NCBI GenBank assembly: GCA_964017185.1 | Contig: OZ024874.1 | Coordinates: 12,457,957 to 12,521,956, forward strand | Length of the DNA stretch: 64,000 nt | Reading direction: 5' to 3' | Source: Rugalucina vietnamica | Taxonomy: Eukaryota; Mollusca; Bivalvia; Lucinida; Lucinidae | Shown: piece by piece, positions 41,301 through 51,835 of the stretch | How positions within the stretch are numbered: position 1 is the first letter of the stretch | How the letters are laid out: every line of letters starts with the position of its first letter | Notes under the pieces: model-generated | Seen by the model: only the letters and a program-made list of their open reading frames with translations | Told to the model about the DNA's origin: nothing | Databases searched by the model: none | Program-made: the position numbers and the translations under genes

Positions 41301-44300
41301 CGTCTCACCTGTGCTTGCGCGCAGCCAGCCGAATAGTAATGTGTTCCACTGGCTGACGTGTGCCGTTCTACAAAACACATCTGCAACAAAATTACTCGTA
41401 TACTGTGACAAATTGCAATGGTATTTTCATGGACAACATATTGTCGAGTTTTACCAACTTAATGTTATTAGGAACTAATATTGAATTAGTTATGATACTT
41501 TGCAACTCTGTCGCTTATAAGCTGCAAATATGCATATTAAGTAACACCGGTCAGTAATTGAAGGAACCTTAACAAATGTCTCGTCTCATCAACGGCCGAA
41601 GATAAAAAGTTACTAGCAAGCCATACAGAGATAGCCATACAGAGAACTACAAGACAAACTCAACATAAAAACAGTACCTGTCCATCCTGGCATTGCTGCA
41701 GTGTATCACAGTAGCGGAGATGAGGGATATGGGAGCAGGAGTAACAACGGGGTCCTTTGCCTGTGGAAAATTAACGAGACGCGAAGCTATAGAAAGATGG
41801 AGCAAATATATCCCGATACGTTATACCGTCACTTTAGCGCAAAGCAGTGTACATGCTATGTGTAGTGGTCATAAGTTTTATAGGGTAGTTACACTGTTTT
41901 TGCGCTAAGGTGACGATACGTATCCCGTATTTAGATTTTGTTTGCAGATACTGATGGCTAGCAATTAATTACAAGCAACTGGTGCCAATTCCTTTTGCAT
42001 GGCCATTGTTTGTGTTGCTACACATCTGGGCATATGAATTGGTACTATGGTTGCATTGTCACTTATCTGTTTTGAAAACGGTTATATACAATGCGTATGC
42101 GTAGTATGATGTAACTATGTAAAATTATTTTGACGTCGGTATGTTCGACATTTAAATCATAAATATTTTATAAACAGAAAGTAACTGCATGACCGGGAAA
42201 ACAAATTTATCTTAATAATAAAAACATCATTCCATGCCATTAACTGTAACAGGTGTCGTAGTCATGGCTACACTGGAAGTGGGAATTGTCGTTAGACTGC
42301 AAACTGAAAACAAAATTAAACGCAGATCCTTACGTATTTAAAATGTAATTACACACACGCAAAGACAAAAGGTAAAAGAAATACAAAGTACACATTAATT
42401 TCACTATGTTTTAACTTGCTTTCACTAAAAGTTTTCTTCTTTGTTCACTCTGCGCGCTCTGTTTTGCCACTTGCAGTGTGATGTTGCATCAATCTATACA
42501 GTAACAATATTTGGTAGCACCACAGATATATGGGGTGATGTTTGGTATTAAACGACACATACTGGAATACGTTTATGATTACACGCATGCTCTACAACGC
42601 TTCGCCAATGTTGAGTTAACTTTGTTTCTCCCACGCAAATACTCTAGAAAGAAAGCCACTGACCCCGATTTTAAGCCTAAACATGTTGTACTAATTACTG
42701 GTCATAAAGATATTACCTACCTTTCTCTATGAAACTCATCCCACCAACAAATCCAAACTGGTTTGCAAGGTTGATGCCATATACCAGCAGTCCGAATCTT
42801 GCCCCCGATAGATAACTGTTTGTAACAGTATGGACCGTTGCTGTCGAGTTCAATTTAGCTATTACAACGACGTAGTCATCAAGACCTCTTACACTGTAAG
42901 TCGTGATTGGTTGTAAATAAGCTCCATTGTACTTCAGTTGGACTTTAAATTGCTTCTCTATTATAATTGATGCATAGTATGTGAAATGTCTGAGATAATC
43001 ATTATCTAATGACGCCATCGTCGGAAAGGTAATCGGGCCTTCCGCAAAGTGGTCTAAAGATGGAACCACTATCATTGAACTATGGCCGTCATTACCTGTG
43101 GCCGCAGAAAAGCTATACTGATAGACGCTGATAGGATGGGTTCCTCTAACCGTTAACGGTTCATTTCCTGACATAATGTATTCCTTAAATTCTCCTCGAT
43201 TTATCGTTGCCGCCAATAACTTTGTGGGCGACCACAAATTCAAAAACGTGTCATTATAATATGCAAATACTCGCACAAGATACTTGGATCGGGGATATAC
43301 CGGTGGTACAACGTAATGCGTACCCCACTGGGTGACTGGAATAAGCTGTGAACTTGTTTTGTCGAATGTTCCGCCACGAGTAAAATTAGGAGTTATGATA
43401 GCACTCGAGTCGTCATAAATTACAGCTACTGGTTTGTCACTCTCTATAATCGTTCCTGCTGGATCTCCGTAGGTTAAGTGGAAATTGATTACCTCTAGAT
43501 AGTTAACTGAATATGTTTTTCGCGTACATTTGAAGAACCTAGACGGAGCGCCATTGCCATATAATTCGTTTGTCATATTGGACATAAATGTTACGTTAAC
43601 TGAGGTGGTATCCTGCGTTCCAATCACTTTAAATCGGGGAAAACCATTTCCTTTGTAGAACGCTGGTATGATGTAAGATTTTCCAAGCGCATGTTCTGGG
43701 ATCAGCATCATTCCATCAACAGCAAAGAGGTTGCTTTTTGCTTTATCCAGTACGAAAATGGCGCAGTCCACGCTTGTTTCCAGTAATATACCTGTCTTTG
43801 ATATGGTTGTGTTTAAACGATTACTGGTGGGCCGTACTTCGATTGTTGTTAACGGAGGTGATATCCAATAAGGCTGACCATTTAAGCCAAAACCGGGCGC
43901 TGTTATGTAGACGAATCCATTTTTATTGCAAGCGATACGAACGTAAAACGGAATCGGCGAGACGTTTGAGCTACCATGGTTCGCAGTGACCCTCATTTCG
44001 GACATGTAGAATATCGTACCATAGTTGTCTGAAAAACAAGTTTTAGTATTTGGAATGCTTTATCTAACGCAATGCGCTTTGCCAAAATATGGAGAACCCT
44101 GTAAGATCAAGTATGGAGTGTTCTTATCTGTTAACTTGAAGTACTCGTACGTTACTGATTTCTTACAATATTTCTGTGTACTGGTGCTATACATCAAACA
44201 AAATATACTTAATATCTTAAGACCAAAAGTTTTGCACGGGTGACATTTATATTTTTTTTTTCATTTTCTTCATTAGATTGGCGAATTATTCATATTCGAA

Positions 44301-45630
44301 ACGTCAAAATTAACGCCACGATTTGGATGGCTTAACGTTAATAGTGGTACAGCATATAAACGTCGATACTGTGTCCCAGACTCACTTTGATTCCTGAACC
44401 AATTTTGTGCTAAGCCTGCGTCTTACCGAAAGTGGCTTTTGCTATTGCAAAACGTTTGCCCTGAAGCTGTGTACAAACGATTTATCTGTAATGACGTCAG
44501 ATTGCCACACGAGGACGTATGGAACGCGCATTAATATGCAACCAGCTCTATTCAAGGGTAACGCTGATTTCACTTGCTCATGCACATAAAAGGCTTACAT
44601 AAAACGTGTTTCAGGCTCTCCAGGGTCAAGCTACACTAATGTTACACTTGTGCATGAATCCTGTCCGACGCTTAAATCAAACGAAACATGCGCACTTGTA
44701 AGAAACGGTGGTAATTGGTCACCAATTAGATTATGCACGTAACCGTCATCCCATAGAAAGCTTCATAGTGACGATTAGTTTCAGATAGTCAAGGTCAAAG
44801 TCAAAGTCAAACTTTATTTTAAGTCGGGTAGTTTACATAATTACTTTAGATATTTTTACAAATGTTTCACGGCTTTTTGTCATACGAAACCTGAATTTCG
44901 ATAAGACAACAGAATCCATTAACAGAAGCAAAATAAGCGTGAAACAGTGATCTTAACAGTGATTTTGCAATTGTATTGGCGTATAATATGAAGGAAATAG
45001 AATTCTATCAAAATATATATATTCCGTAAAATGAATGTTTCCGAAGTGCAGAACTTTTGGCCTTAGGTATACAGTGTATATTCCACCACGCAACTGTAAT
45101 TGCATGACGGACGATATACGGGCTTACTCTAGGACCGCCAAAATGACACAACATGAGCTCAAGTACTACATACACGTATAACAGATACTGGATTAATCTC
45201 ATTGTATATGAAAGATTACAAAACATTTAATATTTTGAAACTCTTCATAGCGGCCCCCGTGGTCGAGCCGTTAAAAGCGCTGTTTCTTAATCACTCGATC
45301 ATCTCACCGCTGTGTCTATGTGGGTTCGAGCCCCGCACTGGCCACTTGTGAGACAAGCCAAGTTCTGCTTGCGGGTGTGCCAGGTGTTTTGTCTTGAGGT
45401 TATCACGTTTTCGCCCACCTACTGATTGGCCCGTCTCATATGAGCTGAAATAATCTTGAAAGGAACGTGAAATTGAATTTTCCAAAAAAATACCTCTTCA
45501 CGACAAACAATGTCCCCATATTCGTTATTTGGTGGTTTCCTATCAAAAGCTATCTTGCTAACCTACTTTTGCGTGTATTTGTGCATTTCGTTTGACTCAA
45601 CGCTGTGGAGCAACAGGCACACACCAGCAA
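38079..45630 (-). CDS. IgGFc-binding/LU-domain gene, copy 2 (multi-exon, 5' and probably 3' incomplete)
   Basis: Exons in frame: 45567-45630, 42721-44028, 42238-42303, 41678-41760, 41309-41380, 40771-40870, 39902-39996, 39566-39637 and 38079/38192-38309. Order, phases and lengths equal copy 1 except for small in-frame differences (IgGFc exon +9 bp, linker -6, LU2a -9). The predicted product is again signal peptide, IgGFc-binding N-terminal-like domain, Thr-rich hinge and two LU domains, probably extracellular. Both copies lie on the same strand, so this is a tandem duplication. This copy is more compact because fewer retroelements entered its introns. One linker donor is GC instead of GT. The Met exon was not found. 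Confidence 0.8.
38573..38806. mobile_element. MITE family A, complete
   Basis: GAGCC...GGCTC TIRs with ATTT on both sides (38569-38572, 38807-38810), and the full internal palindrome around CAGCTTCGCGG / CCGCGAAGCTG. Confidence 0.85.
38882..39124. mobile_element. MITE family A, second copy nearby
   Basis: Starts AAGCCACGTCATGAGAAAAC, about 75 bases after the previous copy and in the same orientation. Contains CTATCCCTGTAGCGAAAACA and ends TTCTCGTTACGCGGAAC. A short AATATATTTAGAAA duplication occurs inside (38985-39010). Confidence 0.75.
39292..39526 (-). mobile_element. tRNA-derived SINE, minus
   Basis: Reverse complement of the SINE family: GCGGCCCCTGTGTCCGAGCG head (A box with one change), GGGTTCGAGCCCC B box, AAGTTCTGCTTGCGGGTGTG body and a decayed A-rich end. 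Sits 40 bases from LU exon 39566. Confidence 0.85.
39566..39637 (-). CDS. Copy 2 exon: LU domain 2, part b
   Basis: Encodes VCSIEEYRWGNTDTIYKMGC then AQKH; TTTGTAG acceptor, ACAT|GTAAGT donor; 72 bp. Confidence 0.8.
39902..39996 (-). CDS. Copy 2 exon: LU domain 2, part a
   Basis: Encodes GPSSSNGPLCFDCQNFDKPT then TCDRVTLCSADE; TTGCAAG acceptor, GACGAG|GTAATG donor; 95 bp. Confidence 0.8.
40178..40424. mobile_element. 247-bp MITE with TACAT duplication
   Basis: Inverted ends CACGGGGGTGAATCAA / TTGAATCACCCCCGTG extending inward through CTGT...CGAGTCATT...GTATAC. TACAT at 40173-40177 and 40425-40429. The centre is a second inverted repeat (GTCGTCTGAGTATAT / ATATACTCGGACGAC). Confidence 0.82.
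40771..40870 (-). CDS. Copy 2 exon: LU domain 1, part c
   Basis: Encodes TCQVNQHSPTSTSDRCFSCC then DSNFCNNAGCGDQ; TTCACAG acceptor, CAAG|GTACAA donor; 100 bp. Confidence 0.8.
41309..41380 (-). CDS. Copy 2 exon: LU domain 1, part b
   Basis: Encodes MCFVERHTSASGTHYYSAGC then AQAQ; TTGCAG acceptor, CACAG|GTGAGA donor; 72 bp. Confidence 0.8.
41678..41760 (-). CDS. Copy 2 exon: LU domain 1, part a
   Basis: Encodes KGPRCYSCSHIPHLRYCDTL then QQCQDGQ; TTCCACAG acceptor, GACAG|GTACTG donor; 83 bp. Confidence 0.8.
41827..41915. mobile_element. 89-bp MITE
   Basis: CGTCACTTTAGCGCAAA and TTTGCGCTAAGGTGACG at the ends, then CAGTGTA/TACACTG inside, flanked by ATAC on each side. Lies in the intron between the linker and LU1a exons of copy 2. 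Confidence 0.65.
42238..42303 (-). CDS. Copy 2 exon: Thr/Ser-rich linker with GC donor
   Basis: Encodes VCSLTTIPTSSVAMTTTPVT plus VNG. The acceptor is TTTTCAG. The donor reads AATG|GCATGG where copy 1 has AATG|GTATGG, so this would be a GC-AG intron or a weakened splice site. Confidence 0.65.
42721..44028 (-). CDS. Copy 2 exon: IgGFc-binding-protein N-terminal-like domain
   Basis: The 1308-bp exon runs from TTTTTCAG|ACAACTATGG to GAAAG|GTAGGT. It begins DNYGTIFYMSEMRVTANHGS and contains GFVYITAPGFGLNGQPYWIS, GTIIESDKPVAVIYDDSSA and QLIPVTQWGTHYVVPPVYPR, colinear with copy 1 throughout. Many N-glycosylation sequons. Phase 1 at both ends. Confidence 0.88.
44029..45249. other. First mapped intron of copy 2
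   Basis: Mostly non-coding DNA. A LINE-like tail TCAAAGTCAAACTTTATTTT is at about 44803-44822. Nothing else recognised. Confidence 0.35.
45250..45490 (+). mobile_element. tRNA-derived SINE, full copy
   Basis: GCGGCCCCCGTGGTCGAGCC head, GGGTTCGAGCCCC B box, CAAGTTCTGCTTGCGGGTGT body and AAAAAAA tail. Inserted about 75 bases from the signal-peptide exon of copy 2, antisense to the gene. Confidence 0.88.
45567..45630 (-). CDS. Copy 2 exon: signal-peptide end, 64 bp
   Basis: Encodes LLVCACCSTALSQTKCTNTR plus K; strong pyrimidine tract and TTTCAG acceptor, donor AAAA|GTAGGT. Same length and frame as copy 1. Cys-rich before the cleavage region. Confidence 0.7.
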
Positions 45631-45715
45631 CTGAAAAAAATAAAAAACGTATTTTCTTCAATGAATTCATTGCATAGGCATAGCCAGCAGTTTAGAAGTT
45701 ACTTGACCGTTAAAT

Positions 45716-45922
45716 GAGCCGCCTCATGAGAAAATCAACAATGTGGTTTCTGAGCAGGTCCGACACAAACCAAGTTGTTCAAGCACTGAAGACAGCTAAA
45801 GGCTGGAAATTTTGGTTTTAGAAAATGGAGTAATTGTTTTATCTGTGTAGTGAAAACAAAGGCGCTGATCTGCGCCTTTGTTTTCGCATAAGCAAAATAT
45901 TGGGTTTCTCATGACGCGGCTC
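45716..45922. mobile_element. MITE family A copy
   Basis: GAGCCGCCTCATGAGAAAAT ... TTTCTCATGACGCGGCTC; shortened central palindrome (GGCGCTGATCTGCGCC). Flanks AAAT/AATC match only partly as a duplication. Confidence 0.8.
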
Positions 45923-46026
45923 AATCTTTATTAAAATCATGAAGAATCATATATGTATTCCTGGATATTTGAATATTCATTAGCAAGTAAGGAAAAATTG
46001 GGTTAGTCATATACTTCATATACTGT

Positions 46027-46576
46027 TTTTTCTTTTGCTCCGGAGTTATTAAGTTATTCGGCGCCCAGGGATCTCCATCGTCGGGCAGCTTACTGAATCT
46101 GTGAGTCCTGGATTTTGATTCATCAGGATGTTTATCATGATTTATTTGTTTGTTCTTGATGATTCATTGACTAGTTAGAGATTCACTACGTGGACCGAAG
46201 AACTAACTAAATGTTATGAACCACTGCAGAAGCTGAGGGTGAGGTTATGGCCATGTAAAATCGATTTAAACCCGCCAGTAACTTTGTGTTACTGATCGTT
46301 CCAAGTCGATACTTCTGTGGTGGTTCTTTTTGTTTTATGTCTTGGTGTTTAAAATGTTTTGTGCTGTTGGCGCCTTATGTATGTTTTCATATTTTTAGTT
46401 AAGTTAAGGTAACTGAGTGGCCACCTATTGGGAAAATAGCTGCTCATTCGGCTTACGAAATGTTTTCATGGTATAAGTACCTGATTGTTTGTTTAGTTTT
46501 TTCCCACCTCGGTTTTTGAAGTGGGAATCTTTTTCTGATTGCGCCTTTTCCTGATCTTTGCCTACTTGTACCTTTC
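46027..46576 (+). mobile_element. Retroelement 3' fragment
   Basis: Runs from TTGCTCCGGAGTTATTAAGT through the whole 3' untranslated region to CTACTTGTACCTTT. Starts after the coding region. Confidence 0.88.
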
Positions 46577-46793
46577 AACTTGAAAAAAAAAGAATATCCA
46601 TAAGCTGTTGATGCTTAAAAAAGGGGGCTTTTAATACGGACGGAATGTCCGTACCATGTCATATAATTATAGGGAATAAATCCCCACATTAGCATTGTCG
46701 CGAGAAAACCTGTTTTCGTGCAGGTAAAGTTAGAGTAGATGAACTTGGAACGCTAGAAATGATTTAAGGACAAAACATATAAAAATATACTCG

Positions 46794-46858
<65 letters not shown>

Positions 46859-47453
46859 AAAGCCAGGGAAGCGTTGTTCTTAAATTGTCGTCCAGTCCAC
46901 GAGTTTTTACATGCCCTCAACTAGCGGGAAGTTTTCTTTCCAAAATATTTTATCATGATTTAAATATGACAATTTTTCTTGACCTTATGTGAGGTTACAG
47001 ACTTGCGGGGTCATGACCTGACCAGGGACATAATGAGATAATTACCTTAAACAGTAGTTTCTGATAAAATCCAAACAAGCCGTACTGGACAATCACAAAA
47101 AATGCCTACACACGTATATGTTTGAATGCATTAATATTGTTATTTATGTTCAAGATTCCTTGTCGTGTGGGTAATGTCTTTACATATATCGTTCAAAAAA
47201 CGTGTGGGGCTTTTTGTCCATGTATACCAAAATGGACGTGGGGGTTATGTCCGTGGGGTGTTTTGTCCGTATACCATCGTTAACTGAGTGAGAACGAATA
47301 AACTAGGAACTCTAAGCAGACAATGGAATTGTATCATTATGAAAATTACAAATGCAATGAACAGATTTTTAGCTTAAAAATTGAAAATTTCATTTGAAAA
47401 AATGGCATTTTTATTATCTGATTCAAAATGTAGATTGCGGGTGCATGTTAGAA
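46577..47453. other. Non-coding stretch with (AT)n/poly-T
   Basis: A (AT)n run followed by more than 45 T lies at about 46793-46856. Otherwise nothing recognised. Confidence 0.5.
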
Positions 47454-47525
47454 CGGGTGTGCTATGTGTTTTTTTTTCGGGGTTCTCCCGTTTTCGCCCC
47501 ACTTACTGATTCGCCCGTCTCCATA
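47454..47525 (+). mobile_element. SINE body fragment
   Basis: GGGTGTGCTATGTG, GGGGTTCTCCCGTTTTCGCC and GATTCGCCCGTCTC only. Another piece (AATAATCTTGAAAGGGAGGT) is at 47949-47993, suggesting one SINE split by about 420 bases. Confidence 0.55.
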
Positions 47526-48110
47526 GGACAGAAAGTTCGTACATGTAATAGAGTTGATGGGTTGATATTTACTATAAGATTAATAGGACAATATTACTTT
47601 TTATAAATAACTTTTGCAAAGACAAAATGTCTTTAAAGTGCAAATGGTTTCAAATAGAAAAAAATATTCAGCTTTTCATATGATGTTTTATCATAATTAA
47701 TTAATAGTCTTTATGCGTGGATTGTCTAGGTACTTTTAAAATGATTAAACAAATAAAAAAGTCGAAAATAGGAAAGGGTTCAGTTTTTTCCTCCTGCCGT
47801 TTTAAACATTATTCACAAAAGTATCATTAAGATACAAACGCGTGCATTTTATAAAGGTTTTATATTTTCCTTTGTTATAATTTTCATAAATGTGACATGA
47901 AAAGAGATTGGTCGTTTTGCCTTAGATATCAAGAAGTTTAAAAATGATATGAGCCGAAATAATCTTGAAAGGGAGGTTAAACTGAATCAAAATGTTTTTT
48001 GTTTTATTTCATATTCGTAAGTACTCACGAGTAATATAATTACGCGCCGTAAGACAGCCATATGTATTGAAAGCACACTATAAACACACGATTTCTCTGA
48101 GGTCATCAAT

Positions 48111-48349
48111 GAACCGCGACGCGAGAAAACCGGTTCTCGAGGTTTCTGACCAGGTCTGACACAAACCGACCTGTATAGTCTTAGAAGAAGGCTAGAAGCT
48201 TGTAAAATTGGATTTAAGAAGAATTAAGATAGTTTTTAGTATCCGTATAGCGAAACCAAAGGCGCTGATCAGCTGTGCAGTTACTGCACAGCTGATCTGC
48301 GCCTTTGTTTTCGCATGGGCAAAAATCGGGGTTTCTCATGACGTGACTC
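48111..48349. mobile_element. MITE family A, complete, CAAT duplication
   Basis: GAACCGCGACGCGAGAAAAC ... GTTTCTCATGACGTGACTC with CAAT at 48107-48110 and 48350-48353. Inner palindrome CAGCTGTGCAGTTACTGCAC is complete. Confidence 0.85.
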
Positions 48350-48389
48350 CAATGATAAGATCGGTAATCTACAAGGAAAGGTCTAGTAC

Positions 48390-49445
48390 CAGTTGACTGG
48401 CAGCAGCGATTTTACGTTGAAATCGCTGCTGCCAGTTGACTGGTAATAGCGATTTTACGTTAAATTGGCTGCTGCCAGTTGACTGGTAATAGCGATTTTA
48501 CGTTAAATTGGTTGCTGCCAGTTGACTGTCACCAGCCATTTTTACGATAAATCGCTGCTGCCAGTCAACTGGTTATAGTTAGAATTATTTTTGTTTTATT
48601 TTAAGCTTAGTCAGTGTTAGCAATTATGACTTCAAAGGAAAATAGATACTGTTTTCCTTTTGTGCACAACACAGGTGTTGTGCAATTTTGCAGACGGGTT
48701 TGGTATCATCCTAAAAATAACAAAAGGCCGTAGACATAAAGTATCTGAAGTTGCATGTTAATACATACTAAAGAAATTTGAACAAGCATACGATATGACA
48801 GTAAATAGATGGATTGCGTGATCGTGTCTTCACTTAATAACGCATAATACTTATAACAGCCAAGAATTCAACATTAAGATCAGGAAGAATTGTATAAGCT
48901 GACATTTGAAGCAATACAAATGTTTTGCAGTAGTACAAAAACAACAGTTTATAAGGTATTTGTAAGACCAAAACTGATACCAAGAAGGCTTCTACAAGCA
49001 TAATATACATGCTTTGGACAAAATGGGACATTTTTAACAACACTGTAAGTAATGTAAATAGTTTAGATACCCTTTCATTTGATACATTTTCTACTCATAT
49101 TATGATCACTCTTACGTTGTCTTTACTTCATCTATGTGCAAATAGTAATTTGTAAAATATGAAAGTCAACTGGCAGCAGCTATTTTATGTTAAAATGCTA
49201 TAATAAGTTGACTGGCAGCAGCGATTAATCCTAAAATCATAAAATGGCTGGTGACGGTCAACTTGCAGCAGCCAATTTAATGTAAAATCGCTATTACCAG
49301 TCAACTGGCAGCAGCCAATTTAACGTAAAATCGCTATTACCAGTCAACTGGCAGCAGCCAATTTAACGTAAAATCGCTATTACCAGTTAACTGGCAGCAG
49401 CCATTTTAACGTAAAATCGCTGCTGCCACTCAACTGGTAATAGCC
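48390..49445. mobile_element. Foldback element with tandem-repeat arms
   Basis: The left arm (about 48390-48575) has three to four ~55-bp units of AGTTGACTGGTAATAGCGAT / TTGGCTGCTGCCAGTTGACT. The right arm (about 49165-49445) has about five units in the opposite direction (AACTGGCAGCAGCCAATTTA / CGCTATTACCAGTCAACTGG). The ~590-bp centre is non-coding. This is the organisation of foldback (FB-like) elements; the family is inferred from structure only. Confidence 0.72.
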
Positions 49446-49727
49446 ACTCCGAATCTACAATCGTAATATGAAGTACATTTCATTTGCCTGATATAAATCT
49501 TAAAAGATGCTTCGTACTGTTGTGTGGGATAATGATTTTTGATCTTCACTTATCCTTATCATGTTTTTTGTATTGTATATGTATATTAAGGTGTCTCGAT
49601 ACCAATTTTTGTTAATAAATAAACCTTAAGCTTATAGGTGGAATGCTACTCAAAAAAGCAAACTATTTGTGGGGTATCCATGCTTTTTTAAAAAAAATAT
49701 CAATATTCAAAGGAAAATAGAGCAGAG
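49446..49727. other. Non-coding stretch
   Basis: Nothing recognised. Confidence 0.3.
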
Positions 49728-49845
49728 TGAAGTTAGTTTGTTTTTCGTTTTTCGTCATTCGACATTCAAGTTAAGGTGAAGTTAGTTTGTTTTTCGTTTT
49801 TCGTTTTTCGTTATTCGTTTTTCGTTTTTCGACATTCGAACTGGG
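49728..49845 (+). repeat. (TTTTTCG)n simple repeat with a duplicated lead
   Basis: GTGAAGTTAGTTTG followed by TTTTTCG runs occurs twice, each ending CATTCGA. Confidence 0.9.
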
Positions 49846-50252
49846 GCCGAATTTCTTATTTTGACGGAAAATAGACATTTTGAAATATTTTCAATTTCAT
49901 CTTTCACGCCATAGATCTAAAATATGTCAACGGAATGTGTTTCAAACTGTAAATGTATTTATAAACTACTTATAACAAAATTGAAAGGTAAAAATAATGC
50001 ATTCTAAGGCAAAAATACAATTAGGCGGCTAGCCAGAGGGTCGATTGCTCCTCACCCCTAGGGAACTTTGCAGAAGCTATATCGCGAACAGTTCGTCCTG
50101 TGCTTAAGGATAAATTTCCAAGGCTGACATGTATCATAGACTGTTTCGAAATATTTAGTGAGAGTCCAAACAACTAGAAGGCGCGTGCCCAGTGTTATAG
50201 TAATTACAAGAGACACACAACAGTGAAATTTTTAATTGGATGAAACCCTTTA

Positions 50253-50538
50253 GGTGCTGTAGTATTTCTGTCATGTGTGTGGGGTGGCAGGGTGTCTGAC
50301 GTTGAACTGACAAGACAGTCGGGATTTACCAGCCACCAGTTCCATCATCCCAGTGATCAAATTCTGGCTGATCGTGGTTTCACCCTACAAGATGACTTCG
50401 CTTTCCAGTGTTCGGCAGAAGTAATTATACCACCATTCAAAAGAGGAAAAAAGCAACTGTCAGCCCAAGAAGTAGACAGCTAGAGCTATGTCATCAGTGA
50501 GAATATTAATAGAGAGGGTCATTGGACTAATGAAGAGG
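50253..50538 (+). pseudogene. DDE_Tnp_4 (Harbinger-like) transposase fragment, frameshifted
   Basis: Encodes VWGGRVSDVELTRQSGF, QILADRGFTLQDDFAFQCSA and IIPPFKRGKKQLSAQEVDS, then after a +1 shift at about 50480 RAMSSVRILIERVIGLMK. These match the second Asp region (ADRGF) and the Glu region (hVERhhGxxK) of DDE_Tnp_4 transposases. Cut off at 50538 exactly where a minus-strand retroelement copy begins. Confidence 0.75.
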
Positions 50539-51290
50539 TACAAGTAGGCAAATTTCAGGAAAAGGCGCAATCAGAAAAAAATTCCCACTCCAAAACCGAG
50601 GTGGGAAAAAACTAAATAAACAATCAGGTACTTATACCATGAAAACATACCGAAAGCCAAAAGAGAAGCTTTTTCCCAAAAGGTGGCCACTCAGTTACCT
50701 AAACTTAACTAAAAATATGAAAGCATACATAAGGCACCAACAGCACAAAAAATTTTAATCACCAAAAACACAAAACAAAAAGAACCATCACAAAAGTATC
50801 GCCTTGGAACGATCAGTAATATAAAATTACTGGCGGGCTTAAATCGATTTTACATGGCCATATCCTCACCCTCAGCTTCTGCAGTGGTTATAACATTTAG
50901 TTAGTTCTTCGGTCCTCGTGGTGAATCTCTAACTAGTCAATGAATCATCAAGAACAAACAGATAAATCATGATAAACATCCTGATGAATCAAAAACGAGG
51001 ACTCAACAGATTGAGTAAGCTGTCCGACGATGGAGATCGCTGGGCGCCGAATAACTTACTAACTCCGGAGCAAAAGAAAAACACTAGTTTGACCGCGGTG
51101 GGCCAAACAACAGACAAGAAGCTCCGGCCCCAGCCAACTAAAATGAATAGCTTTAAGTCGGGGCCATCATAGAGTCTAACGCCCGACCCACCGACATGCA
51201 ATTAAAGAAGGCAGCATGGTTATCAACCATGATTGGGTTAAAAACTAAGCATGCAGACTGTCGCATAACATTCAAGTTATAACCTATACG
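50539..51290 (-). mobile_element. Retroelement 3' fragment, minus
   Basis: AGGTACAAGTAGGCAAATTT start (3' end of the element), full 3' untranslated region and the coding end GPDLK...; the minus coding frame ends in decayed GRASDS and NPIMVDN words. Inserted in the transposase fragment. Confidence 0.88.
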
Positions 51291-51463
51291 TATGTAACCG
51301 GTTTGCAATTTTATGGGGAACTTTGCCGATTCAATTTATGAACTCAGTGAAGTTTGAAAGTGAGGAATAAGAACTTGCTAGTGTTGACATTTTTGTGCGA
51401 TCATGTGCTATCCGCACCAACCTAGGTGATGGAATTGTGTTTAAGAACTAGCTGTTGTCTGAG

Positions 51464-51591
51464 ATGAGCTGCTTCATGAGAAAACCTGTCAGCGGTGTTG
51501 TAGACCATGTCTAACACAAACCAGACATGTCCATCCACATCTTTAGACTTAGTGGCTTTTAAACAGATTTTCTCATGATATGGCTTATATA
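51464..51591. mobile_element. MITE family A, internally deleted
   Basis: GAGCTGCTTCATGAGAAAAC and GATTTTCTCATGATATGGCT ends with the middle missing; CTAACACAAACC retained. Confidence 0.6.
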
Positions 51592-51675
51592 CACTCATCT
51601 TAAAAGTGTCAAATTGTGAAATTCTCTATATTTATACCAAAAAGAAGTAAACCGTAATGTTTGTGCTGCCTTTTT

Positions 51676-51835
51676 AGCTCACCTGAGCCGAAGGCTCACA
51701 GGTGAGCTTATAGTATACCCATGCCCCGGCGTCCGTCCGTCCGTCGTCCGTCCGTCATCATCCACAATTTCATCCACAAGATCTTCTTCTCTGAAACCGC
51801 TTGGCCGATCAAGTTGAAATTTTATGTGGACGATG
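51676..51835 (+). repeat. GCTCACC dispersed repeat, 5' part
   Basis: AGCTCACCTGAGCC / GGCTCACAGGTGAGC palindrome, (CCGT)n run, then CTGAAACCGCTTGGCCGATC. It continues after inserted elements at 52710-52783 and 54358-55336. Confidence 0.8.

Noticed and set aside
48834-49043. 69-codon minus frame in the centre of the foldback element
   Set aside because: Hydrophobic, short, no motif, and AT-rich background explains it.
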